Source: Microdochium bolleyi | Taxonomy: Eukaryota > Ascomycota > Sordariomycetes > Xylariales > Microdochiaceae | DNA: 64,000 nt | Assembly: GCA_001566295.1 (NCBI GenBank) | Contig: KQ964245.1 | Location: 5,524-69,523, forward strand | Direction: 5' to 3' | In this document: piece after piece, positions 10,937 through 21,736 of the stretch | Layout of the letters: every line of letters starts with the position of its first letter | Position numbering within the stretch: the stretch's first letter is position 1 | The notes under the pieces: generated by a model | The model's database searches: none | Told to the model about the DNA's origin: nothing | What the model saw: only the letters and a program-made list of their open reading frames with translations | Program-made: the position numbers and the translations under genes

Positions 10937-12456
10937 CTAGGGCGAGACAGCGTAGGGGACAAAGACGCCACCATACTGCTGGGCAGTCCCGTCTCCAGCA
11001 ATGTTCCACCGCGATGCGGCTGGGCTCTGATTCTCGAGCCAGTCAAAGCTCATGGTCCCGGCCCAGCCCTTACAAGTCAGGGGACATGTGCCGTCAAACC
11101 CAGCCGACGACGGCAAGGTGATGAGGGTGCAGACAACTCCGTGATAGGGCTGGCTGATAGTATTTCCATACACCGTGAACCGCAGGCCTGTGTTCTCGGT
11201 GTAGAGGTATCTCACCGAGCCGTCACGCACCAGGCCGATGAGCGCTCCCGGGTCGACGCTCCTGCCGATCGAGTCCATTTCGCCGGCTGCCGGCTGGCGG
11301 AACTGGGAGATCATGCTGCCGGGCGGCGTGCCTAGGGGGTAGAATTGAGCTTGGCCATATGGGGAGGGCATCATGATGGCCTGATCGGTGCGCGGAGACG
11401 CGCTGCCGGTGTCGGTGTACAGTGCCCTGAGGCTGAATGTGGGCACGGCGAGGATGTATGTGGTTGTGGTGTAGACTGTGGTGGTTTGTATGGTTGTAGC
11501 TACCAGCGCAACCGTCATGGTGTTTGTGATCGTGTTGGTCTTAGTTGCGGCCGGGGTAATGGCGGTAGTCTCAGTCTCGCTCAAGGGGACCTGTTATTTC
11601 AAATACAATATATCAGTATGTGTACTCCCCTCTAGTATCTTCGCATCGATGTGGTCATGTATCAAAGAACAGGACAAACTCACGGTTATTATAGCGACTG
11701 TCTGCGTAGCATTAGTGGCCGTGACTGTGACAGCAGTCGTGGATTCGGTAAATCCGAAACAGCTGCAGGCCTTCAAGAGCTCGGTCCCCGTGTATTCATT
11801 GATCGCGCCCGAAGGCGATATAGCAACCAACCTCTTCGCGGCTGTGATCGTACTCGTGGTCATTGGCGCTACACATGATGTGATGCTCGAGGTAAAAGTC
11901 CCTGAGACGGTCGTGACAATGGTGGATGTAGAGATCGCTGTCACAAACACCGTGCTCGTAGAAGTGGCCGGCACCGCAGTTCCCGTCGTGGTCTCTGTCA
12001 GTGTGGTTGTGCCTGATGTCGCGGACAGCGTTAACCTGTATTTGGGTGAGTAAGGATCAAGAATGGACGCGCCTCTTTTCTCCAGCGCCGATTTTCTTAC
12101 TGCGTGGTAGCTGTCGCTATAACGGTCGCCGTCTGCCGCGGCATGCCCAGGTGCGAGGAGCAGAACGAAGTCGCTGCCGCGGAACCGCCATCGGCTGCAA
12201 AGTACGAGCTGACGGAGCTGCAGTACGGAATATTCGATATGGTGCTGGAGGTCAAAGTCGAGCTCGAGACAGTAACGTCTACCGAGCTCGTGATGGAGAT
12301 GATAGAGGATAAGAGACTGCTAGCAGTGATATCTGACGAGGTTGTAGAGACAGTATGGTAGATCTGCGCTGGCGACGAGCTCTTGCGTACGCACGCCGCA
12401 CTCGCCAAGACGGCAAAGCCTACCGTGGGTAGACCGCATGCTGTTGTGAAGCGCAT
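10937..12456 (-). CDS. Ser/Thr-rich secreted surface protein
   Basis: Three exons (12456-12101, 12035-11684, 11590-10937) join in phase to about 453 residues. The ATG at 12456 starts a hydrophobic secretion signal (MRFTTACGLPTVGFAVLASA). Two Ser/Thr-rich stretches, likely O-glycosylated, flank short Cys motifs: CSSVSSYF with SFCSSHLG in exon 1 and LLKACSCFG in exon 2. This paired CSS...ACSC arrangement recurs in many uncharacterised fungal secreted proteins. The C-terminal 150 residues are globular (GALIGLVRDGSVRYLYTENT, then a CTLI...CPLTCKGW Cys pair region ending in YAVSP) with no GPI signal. The role is unknown; a cell-wall or matrix protein is plausible. It shares strand and secreted nature with its neighbour to the left but is not obviously homologous to it. 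Confidence 0.75.
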
Positions 12457-13814
12457 CTCCACAAATTCAAGTCGAGGTTAGAACGAATGACAGAAGAGGT
12501 GAGTACTAGAGGGAGCGATCGATAACAGCGGCTTGAGGATCAAGTACTTGTTTTCAAGTCAAGCGTACAGCCGAGTAGTCAGCTTGCCGCGTGGACTGAT
12601 GCGCACTGGAGTCGCTAGTCTCTTTTTCGAGGTCGCTTTGACCAGTAAAGACAAAGAAAGAAAAGAAAAAACAGTCCCTGAGATTGGGGGCGTGGCACCC
12701 AGCTACAGGAGCCACAACAAGATCCGTGCTAGAACGACATGCTGTGGCGTTTTTCTCTGGCCAGAATTGGGCTAGCCATTTGGACCGCTGTCTAATTCTC
12801 GACCAGCTTTTCTTCATTTGGGCTCACAGACCGACGCTGTAGGTACGTGGCTGGCTGGACCATCCCGCTAGCACAATTGTGGAAATGAAGGGCACGCAGG
12901 CATTTGATTATTAGTATCTTGAGGTCAGGCACACGGACAACGGCACATGGACGACAGTCGCAGCTCTTCCGCACAGGTCTAAACTTTTGGTTGTGGACGG
13001 TTGTTTGGTCCTTTATAATATGTGTTCGACAGGCGTTCGCGCGCGAGCCCAGACCGCGCGAACAAGCAACATAAGGCTTTGAATAAAATAAAAAAATCAA
13101 GCGCGTTAAAGCACGTAGATATCACAAACGGGCTGAACCCTTCCGACAATGCGGCCATTGCGAGACGCCGCCCGAATTTGACTGACGCTCCCCTGTATGC
13201 ACGTTGGTTACTTGTGCAACTCACGGCAACCAACCCACACTCCTCACAATAGTGCCGCGCCCATAGCAAGATTCAGTGCAGCCCGCCACCATTGGTCCAC
13301 GCTCACACCGCGAGTAGGAAAACATGTATAGGGGCGTGAGCGTTGTTGTAGCTAGCAGTACACTTATACCAAAGGCAGTCGCCTGCCATAAATCAGAGGA
13401 CCAAGCTCCACGACCTCGCCCTCCCACCCCCGGCCGTTTCCAGCAGGGAAGACAGCTATTTCATAGCTGCTGAGAAATACACCGCACTCGCCACTGTCGT
13501 CGAAGATGGTGGCAGCCTTGCGATCCGTACTGATGTATACCAATCCGCCTTGGTTAAGGTCGATTTCCGAGAGATGGAGGCTGCCGATATACGAGTGTTG
13601 GGTGGATCAATGCTCTAATACAGGCAAAGGAGGCTGAGGTCAAAGCGAAATTTGGAATGTTAAATAAGAGGTTTTCTCTTCAGTTGATGTGATTCAGCAT
13701 AGAGCAGACGCGAGGTCGTCACGCCTGCCCACCCATTTCTTGACCTCATAAAGTGAAGTACGTCCACGAATGATGATAGGGAAGGAAAAATTCCGACCCT
13801 TTGTCTCTCGTATA
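12457..13814. other. Intergenic with one orphan coding-like stretch
   Basis: No complete gene. A frame open from 13352 to a TAA at 13616-13618 on the plus strand reads like protein, for example EKYTALATVVEDGG and SALVKVDFREMEAADI, but has no ATG before position 13573. It may be a gene relic or a terminal exon; no family is recognised. Confidence 0.4.
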
Positions 13815-16274
13815 CTAGTTCTTCTCGTTCAAAGTCGACATCCCAGCAATAGTGTTCTCACGCCAGAACCACAGACCAATCCATGAAGCGCCGGGGCCGA
13901 CCATGGTCTGCGCTAACAAGACGAGACAAGCCGCGCGGATAGCCGTGATGGTTGTGATCTGGCCGAGGCGCCGCATCTCGTAGATGGTGTACAATTCGAA
14001 AAGGAGGATCGCCGGCGGGACCCGCATGAGGTCGATTATGGGGGATTGATTGACAAAAACATCATTCCCAGAGACAGTTTGTCCTGAGGAAGAGAAACTG
14101 GCTTTTACCAGAGCCCAGGCGTGGGTACTGCTCAATGCGAGGAAAGCGGCGATGTAAGTAGCGTTCAGGATGGGAAGCTCGAGACCTCTGTAGCGGTCGA
14201 AGATCTGGTCATCATTGCCGTCGAAAAGCTGGCTCGTAACGTCGCGATGGTTTGGTAACAGCGCCTTGGTCTTCCAGATGATGGCGGTGCCAAGTGGGAA
14301 AACAGCGGGCGCGAAGTGCCAGTGATTCGTAGGGTCCGCGACTCCATCACCAAGCTGAGAGACCATCACGATACTCGGGATGACATAGCCCACAAGAAGA
14401 GCTGGCAGAATCGATTTAACGGTCGCCGGCTGGATTGCGCGATGTGCTGGATTGAGTAGTGGCGATGTGGTCATGGCGATGGCATGGAGGAGTATAACCC
14501 GACTGATGCCAAGGAACGGGATGGCTGCGGCGAAGAGTGTCGGCAAGGAGACAAGACTACCTTGGTTGCCAGCCCTATAGGCCTCGACTACCCAGACCAG
14601 GAGGGGGGCGATGAGCTGCACCATGACCAGTGCAGCTTGAGCCTTGGGATCAGCCGGTAGAGTTTTGCCAACTGTCAGCAGATCTACCCAAGGGGCGGCC
14701 TGATCGAAAACCCGCGTCGTGAACAAGAGGAGAGCTCCCATGATAAGGCAGTATACAATTCGGATGATGGTGTGGTGTTTTGCACTGAACTGAGCGGCGG
14801 GGAGCTCGTGCTCGAACGGGATGGCGCGAGGCCGATAAGGAACGGGCGTATGCTTCAGCCTTGATCCACCAACAATTTGAGACCCCATTCGGGCCAGGGC
14901 ATTCTCATCGCCACTCAGAAGATGCGTGCCTACCTGCAGGATTGCCTGGGAGATGTAGGGCTTCTCGTACGCAAAGAGGGCTTGTTGTTTGTGCGCTGCT
15001 TTGACGATCTCGGTGGCTCGATTGAACCGGACCTGCTGTACCTGCTGGAAAATTTCCTGGACTTCAGCGGTGCTGATGCCATCGAGACCTCCGGCTCGCC
15101 GATCTCGAACGTCAAGAAGATGGTTGAGGAGCTCGGCTGCAGATTCGATGGCACCGTTCCCACCCATGCCGCCGATCGGATTTGGCTGTAACGAGTGCTT
15201 TGTTAGCCACATTCACCTGTCTGTCGGACGCTCGGCAGAACGTATTGGGTACTGACCTTGTGGGCGGAATCACCGATAAGCATTATACGCTCGTAGAACC
15301 ACTTCTCAAAGACGACCTCGTGAAGGGACGTCAGAGTAGAGCTGATGCGTTTATCGTAAACCTCTCCGAAAGTCAGGTTGTCCTTAATCATCAAGCACCG
15401 GGTCTCCTTGACCATATTCTCCTCGTCTTGCTTTGTGAACTTTGGTATGTCCTTGCCGCGCATGACTTTGGGCAGCTTGATAAACAGGAACCAGTAACAG
15501 CGACCCTCCGGGCCAGAGGCCACAAGGAATGACTTCCCGTGGCCGCAGGTAAATGTCTGCTCGCCTTGGTTCCAGTTCTTGACGTCCTGGGCAATGCCAA
15601 AGCTGCACTGGTAGTAGCTGGGAACGTCGTCTTCTTCTCCATAGGGGAAGTATCCGGGGGATCGTTCGTCCGCCAACCTTCGCATTTCTTGCCGAACAGT
15701 GCTATGAATGCCGTCTGCACCAATGACTATGGATCCAGAGAAGGTGTCGCCGTTTGTGGTTGAAACCTCGACGCCTGTCGGACCGGCGGTGATTCTTTGC
15801 ACTCTCTGGTTTATACGGACCCTATCTTTGTGGCGAAGTTGGTCGTACAATACTTTTAGGAGCCACTGCCGATCGAAGAAAAGCATTTCATAGCCATGAC
15901 TACCAAACGTCAGTCAGGTCCTAGTACTTACAAGCTCCAGGTCGTGATCCAATAGATTGTGCTTACCGCTTGCCAAGATGCTGAAAGATTGACCGTTGCA
16001 CACTGAGAGGCCGCCCATTTGGATCGCGCGTGTAAGCCTCACCATCGTTTCCGCTTTCAGCCACCTTGCGGACTGCTTCATAACAACCAATCTGATCGAG
16101 CACCAGTAGGCCGTTAGGCATAAGCCCGATGCTGGCGCCCACAGGCGGCGTAATGTCTTTATAGGCCTCTAGTAGTACATAGTCAATGTCGAACTTCTCA
16201 AGCATCTGTGCAAGGGTCAGCCCCGCAACACCACCACCAGCTATGATGATTTTGAAAGGCTTGTGGGCTGCCAT
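13815..16274 (-). CDS. FAD monooxygenase fused to multi-pass membrane domain
   Basis: Three exons (16274-15967, 15899-15257, 15185-13815) give about 773 residues. Residues 1-440 are a PaxM-like group A FAD monooxygenase: the GGGVAG dinucleotide-binding motif near the start (IIIAGGGVAGLTL), GADGIHSTVRQ, and GDSAHK followed by NPIGGMGGNGAIESA. From about residue 455 the protein continues in frame into roughly eight hydrophobic segments, with VWVVEAYRAG and a GPGASWIGLWFWREN ending that recall the integral-membrane terpene cyclases of fungal meroterpenoid pathways. The likely role is epoxidation of an isoprenoid or meroterpenoid substrate, with the membrane half either cyclising it or anchoring the enzyme (inference). 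The ATG at 16274 begins MAAHKPFKIII, directly before the Rossmann strand. No prenyltransferase or polyketide synthase lies nearby, so this is a solitary gene. Confidence 0.82.
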
Positions 16275-16410
16275 GTTTTGACGGTAAGATTTCGTGCTTC
16301 GAGGCGTGGTCGGCGTAAGGGACAGTTGTAATGTGATGGTTGAGAGACGTGAGCGTGTCAACGTTTCTGGTGAGGATATGTACATCTTGAGATGAGTGGC
16401 TCAGTCGAGA

Positions 16411-16420
16411 TCTATATATC
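16411..16420 (-). promoter_or_regulatory. TATA-like box of the monooxygenase gene
   Basis: GATATATAGA on the minus strand lies about 140 bases upstream of the ATG at 16274, a usual distance for a fungal TATA element. Confidence 0.4.
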
Positions 16421-16530
16421 CCGCAAGGGATGAGCAGGGTGCTTGCAGGCAGCCATTTCGCCGCCGGCGCGTGGCTCTCGTAGTTAGTAAACAGGCTGTT
16501 CAAGGGTTAGACCCCGAAAACCACCTTGCT

Positions 16531-16586
16531 GGTGGTCGGAAGTTCGGTGATCGGGAGTCCGGTGGTCGGGAGTCCGGTGGTTGGCG
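16531..16586. repeat. 15-bp tandem repeat
   Basis: Three imperfect copies of GGTGGTCGGGAGTCC and a partial fourth are seen. It is non-coding, upstream of the monooxygenase promoter. Confidence 0.7.
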
Positions 16587-17843
16587 AAACCCGTGAACCA
16601 TAACGTTCCATGAGTTGCGTCACAGGAACATTACGTACATATGGAGCAGATGTGCGCTAGTAACACACATGACAAGGCTGGTTTGCTATGAACCAAAGAC
16701 TGCCTAGTACGCACTGACAGCCGTCTAAAAACAAACCGGAACAAGACAAGAACCCAGCCCTGACAAGCTGGCCGAGCTAGCACCTATCACGAGATCTACC
16801 TTGTTCTACAGCGACGGACTTGTTTGTTCATGGACCCTCAACTGCTTCAGAACAAGCGAGACGACAGGTATGCAAGATTGTCGGGCGGCAGTCTCATCTA
16901 CCGTTGTTGTGATAGCATATTGAAACAGGAGTTGGCCGATGCCGATGACTAAGCGGCGTATTGGCCGAGATGACCACAGCCAGACACTAGGCCAAGGCTC
17001 CCATAACGGACCGGCAATGCGCCGTCCCCGACAGCGCGGACGCAGCAAAAGTCCTAGGCCACGGTGTTCAGGGGCCTCGGCACGGCCGGGGTTTCGTCGG
17101 ATCCGACTCGGTCGGCTCTAGGGCCTTCCGTCACTGCTGACGTTTTTCAATTTTCCAGTCATTGAACGCTTCGCGACTCAGTGTCTAATCATTGTTTCCT
17201 TCGATGCCGAATCTGATCATTGTTCCGTACCCCGACAAGACACTCAGCCACAGGCAGCGCGTTTCGAACATTTAAATTCTGCCGTCTACGATCATTGGCA
17301 TTTGCCTACAGATGCTTTCAGGCCCGGTCGCGTCTCAGTCTTCCCGTATAAGCTCGGTGCTCACAGTTAGGGATATGATGCTGGTCCGGGCACGAGGCCT
17401 GTCTTTGTAAGCATCGCACCATAAACAGGCAAGTTAGACAGTAGGTGAGTGGCTGTCAGGGGTCGTGTTACAGTAAGACGAATTCTGAATATGGGAATGC
17501 TGCCTTACTCCCTCCTCGCGATCTGGAACCAAGTGGTACTGTATCGATAAGGAGACGGTGTGGCCAAGGGTGCGTGCACAGGTGCGGCACTGTAAGGCGA
17601 CACGGTCCTACGGACCATGCCGACCATGTGCCGCACCGTCAATCTGCTACGGCCTTACAGCCCGGTAGGTCCCGACGCCTGGGCACCTCTGTTTTTGTGC
17701 ATTCCCGTTGCTCGTCCGCTACCAAAGCTTAGCGACGCGCCACGGCGGGTGGCGCATCTGTTATGAGCCGTGGCGCACCCTGTGATCCTGGCGTGAACGA
17801 TTGCCTGTGCCGTTCCAATCACAGTTCGCAACGTTGATCCCAC

Positions 17844-17871
17844 CATGTCTCATGTCTCATGTCTCATGTCT
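17844..17871. repeat. CATGTCT x4 microsatellite
   Basis: Four perfect consecutive copies of the heptamer CATGTCT in intergenic DNA. Confidence 0.9.
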
Positions 17872-18407
17872 TATTCCGCCTGCGACGGGCATCGCAGACT
17901 TGGTAGAGTTTTCAGTGTTGAAAAGCGTCCTTCATCCGCGCAAGCGCTGGGGAGATTATATAGCAATAAGCACGGTTCCACACCCAGCGCAACCCAGTTG
18001 CCTGCTTCGCATGGGAAACACAAGATCGTCGACGACATGCTTTAAGGAATTGCGCAGTGTTGCACTCCCGGATCCGAGCATGACCTCGTGCTCCCAGCCG
18101 GCGGTGGAGATCACTTTTTCGTCCCTCGTTTCACGGGCGCCTGGCCCGTGGCGGCTGAATGGCCCTAGATGAGAAGTGTCCAATGAAGCTGTCCTGTTGC
18201 TGCGATCAAGCTTTGTCGCTCGGGTCTAGGCGCGCTCCTCTGCATGTTCTTGCATCTCTCGACGGGTTGAGGATCATACCCGACGCGTCGACCGGTTGTG
18301 GGTGCACAAGTGTGATTGGAGCGCGCTCTGCGGCAGCACGAATGGCCCGAAATCCCACCAACAAGAGACGCCGCCCGTTTACCCCTGCGATGGCTGGTGT
18401 CTGGTGT

Positions 18408-18619
18408 CTGGGGTTCGATGCGGAGGGTGTGGAGGAGACCCCCGAGAAGCCCCAGCCGAGCCGCTCACTCGGGCGGGCAATCTTGTCCCGAGCCAGTCGG
18501 CGCAGTCAGCGCCGAGCCGGCACAGGCCAGGAGGCCCTTCCTCCCCGCTGAGTGGCTCGCATCAGCGAGCTGCTGCGGATCCTCCATGACGGTGTGGAGG
18601 AGGCTCTGGGGTTCTGGGG
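18408..18619 (+). promoter_or_regulatory. Cluster of CreA-like SYGGRG hexamers
   Basis: CTGGGG occurs at 18408, 18606 and 18614 and GTGGAG at 18429 and 18594, all within 500 bases upstream of the sugar permease ATG. SYGGRG is the known site of the fungal carbon-catabolite repressor CreA/CRE1, and paired sites are typical of repressed transporter genes. The hexamer is common by chance in GC-rich DNA, so this is suggestive only. Confidence 0.35.
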
Positions 18620-18897
18620 AAAGTGGCTGGCCCCTTGACCAGATTCGTCGCGGGGCGCGGATAATACCCCCGAAGAGGCGCCTTTGGCCGGCACAGGCTA
18701 AAAAGACGAGGTCAGAGTTTCACACGCATGGCATGTTGCCTCGTGTTACCCCGTGCTTGGTCTCGTGGCCGCACGTCTATTTACAAGCGGTCGCACCCCG
18801 CCGCCGCAGTCTCCAACTTTCTCTGCGACTTGTGGTCCTCTCTTCTCCTCCCCCAGATCTGCAGCCTGCAGCAACACCACGCACCAGATTGCCCATC

Positions 18898-20694
18898 ATG
18901 AGCAACAACATCGAGCCCAAGTCGGGCAGCGCCATGCCCGAGATCGAGAAGCAGGAAAGCCATGTCGGGATCGACGCCAATGCCAAGCCCAGCGACTTCA
19001 AGGCTGGCGCCATGGAGGCTGAGAATGCCGAGATCAACATGGGCGTCATCGACGCCATCAAGGCGTATCCGATGGCTGCCACCTGGGCGTTCGTCATGTC
19101 GTGCACCATCATCATGGAGGCATACTGCGTCTTCCTCATGGGCAACTTCATCCCTCTGCCTGCCTTCACAAGGGACTACGGCACCGTCTTCAACGACAAG
19201 GGCCAGCCCCTCATCCGCGACGACTGGCAGGGCGCGCTTCAGATGGGCGGCCCCATCGGCGCTCTCATCGGCGTCATGATTGCCGGTCCCATCACCAGCA
19301 AGATTGGCTACCGCTGGGCCACAATCGGTGGCCTGATGGCGCTCAATGCCTTCATCTTCATCTTCTACTTCGCCAAGTCTCTGCCCGTCATGCTCGTCGC
19401 CCAGCTGCTCGAGGGTATCGTAAGTCTTCCGCAGAACCATGAGTCAAGCCCGTGCAGGCCTCGCTGACCGCACACCTGCAGCCCTGGGGTATCTTCATCG
19501 CCAATGCGCCCGCCTACTGCAGTGAGATTACGCCTATCGCCCTCCGCGCCCCCGCCACCCAGATGCTGCAATGGTATGTCCCTTATGCCCAACGCTTCCA
19601 GCGTCCGCCAGTCGCAGCCGGCTAACATGCATTTATACAACAGGTTCTGGGCCATTGGCGCAATTATCGTTGGAGGTGCTGCCTACGTCCTCAACAGCAG
19701 AGAGGACGAGTCTGCTTACAGAATCATGATTGCTCTGCAGTGGATGTTTCCGACTCCCCTTGCCATCCTCCTGTTCATCGCTCCCGAGTCGCCCTGGTGG
19801 CTGGTTCGCAAGGGCCGCCTCGAAGAAGCAAAGAAGTCCGTCCGCCGTCTGGGTCGTGCCTCGATGATCACCAACCTCGACGAGTCCGTCGCCATGATGC
19901 GCCGTACCATCGACCTCGAGAAAACCGAGAAGGAGCCCAGCCTCATTGAGCTGTTCCGTGGCACCGACCTCTACCGCACACTCATCGTATGCGGTGTCTA
20001 CGCGGCCCAGAACCTGACTGGTAACCTGATCGCGAACCAGGCCGTTTACTTCTTCAAGCGTATGTCCACTTTCTCGTCCAACCACTGAACTCTCGGCTGA
20101 CATTGCATTACAGAGGCTGGAATTGACACCAACACTGCCTACGCCCTTGGCCTCATCACCTCTGGCCTGCAGGCAGTCTTTGTCATGCTCTCCTGGATCT
20201 TGACAACGTACTTCGGTCGCCGGACAATCTACATCTGGGGTTCCGGCTTCAACACCGTCCTGCTCTTTGCCCTGGGTATCGCCGCCTGCTTCGGCGTGTC
20301 CAATGCTTCATCCCTTGCCCAAGCGTCTCTGGGTCTCATCATCTCTGTCCTCTTCACTCTCGGCCCTGCGCCCGCGTCGTGGGTCATCATCGGCGAGACC
20401 TCGGCCATTCGTCTTCGCCCTCTCACCACCGGTGTTGGTCGTGCGTGCTACTACCTTGTCAATATTCCCTGCATTCAGCTTTCCAGCTGGATGCTCAACG
20501 AGAAGGCTGCCAACCTCGGCGGCAAGTGCGGCTTCGTCTGGGGTGGTACCGGTCTCGTGTGCTGGGCGCTCGCCTGGATGTTCTTGCCTGAGATGAAGGG
20601 CCGCTCTTACCGCGAGATCGATATCCTCTTCCGCCGCAAGGTCAACGCCCGCAAGTGGAAGAACACCGTCGTCGACCTCAATGACGACGAGTAA
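18898..20694 (+). CDS. MFS sugar porter, alpha-glucoside permease type
   Basis: Four exons (18898-19419, 19482-19573, 19644-20059, 20114-20694) give about 536 residues. It is a proton-coupled major facilitator of the plasma membrane, sugar porter family, closest in style to maltose/alpha-glucoside permeases (MAL/AGT type). Visible features are a cytosolic acidic N-tail of about 55 residues; TM1 (TWAFVMSCTIIMEAYCVFLM); a long extracellular loop with the LPAFTRDYG pattern; the TM2-3 loop motif KIGYRW (in place of GRR); PESPWWLVRKGRLEEA after TM6; the central cytosolic helix; FGRR after TM8; and WVIIGETSAIRLR, the PETxxxR-like motif, near TM10. It ends PEMKGRSYREIDILF, equivalent to PETKGxSLEE. 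An open frame extends upstream in phase, but the ATG at 18898 gives the normal N-terminus. Carbon repression by CreA is plausible from the upstream hexamers. The substrate is inferred, not proven. Confidence 0.9.
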
Positions 20695-21736
20695 ACATGT
20701 CGCTGGTTGTTCAGTTTCCACATATGCCAACATACTTGCGTGTTGGTACATGCGACCCACACTGCGATCGTCATAAGCCTGGCTCGTGCATTGTGGACGC
20801 TGGGGGTCTGGTCTCGTCCTTGGCAGGTCCGCACTGCCTTGGTGTGACCATCCTTGAGCTTCACGCATGCAGCGGTTATATTATCGTTAGCACGCATAGT
20901 TAGAACCAATGAAATCAAAGACTTTGTCTTGTTATAAGTCCTGCATCACACTTGCTGACAAGCTGCTCCGGCATCACTATCGGCCTCGAGTTACGTTTCG
21001 TTTGTCTCACGATGGCGACCTGGGGCTCTGCGCACAATACTTGCGGCCGTGTCCCTCAGAACATGCCCAAAGTGCCTGTAATCCTATCGCTATAGAACTT
21101 TCTCGGACTTCGATCAAGTCGTGATGTTTCTCGCTTCAGGATTATTGCGATTTTGGAAGTGATTCGACCACGTATGGTCTTCTCGTGCGAGCCACGAATC
21201 TCACGACTTGAGTAAATATACCCGGATCGACATACCTACGAGATTCGCGCGCTCCGGGGCTGTTGGCGAGCCGTTTACGCATATTATGGGGCACGTTCAG
21301 CGTCACTAGCAATTAGTAACAGTCTCTTTCATAGGCAACTCGCCAGGGTCGCCAGCATGCGATCAGGAGCTCTCTGCTTCGAAGGCCGGGTCATGGGTAA
21401 TTGGCACTATTGGGTTGCACAGATCAGATCAGTAAAGGGGTGTTCGGGCCTTGGTCAGGCTGTCAGAATCTTTTCGGCGCTCAATCAAATAGTTGAACTG
21501 TTGCGAACATCCCCTCCCATCACAGTCCCCTTTGTCACGGAAAGTGCTGTCTGGGGCGACATTGTACAAATACAGCATGAAACACCTGCTTTCCACATAA
21601 ATATACTATTGATAGTAGGCAGGTTGTGCCTTTTGGTGTGTATGTGGTCCTATTGTAGTTTGCTCGTACGAAAGTCCGACCTCTCATGTAGGTCAGTGCG
21701 AAGTGCATTCTCTCCATCGAAAGCTTGTCGAGATCT
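20695..21736. other. Convergent intergenic region
   Basis: About 1 kb between the 3' ends of the permease and the peptidase. No gene or RNA is recognised; it presumably holds both 3' UTRs. Confidence 0.5.

Larger units (their letters stand above)
16275..18897. other. Long divergent intergenic region
   Basis: About 2.6 kb between the start of the monooxygenase and the start of the sugar permease. It contains a TATA-like box, a 15-bp and a 7-bp tandem repeat and a cluster of CreA-like hexamers, listed separately. A frame stays open upstream of the permease ATG but lacks protein-like character. Confidence 0.5.

Noticed and set aside
18316..18897. In-frame N-terminal extension of the sugar permease
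   Set aside because: Sequence lacks transporter character, and the ATG at 18898 gives the usual cytosolic N-tail.
16275..18897. Hidden biosynthetic gene next to the fused monooxygenase
   Set aside because: No prenyltransferase, PKS or other enzyme motif found on either strand.
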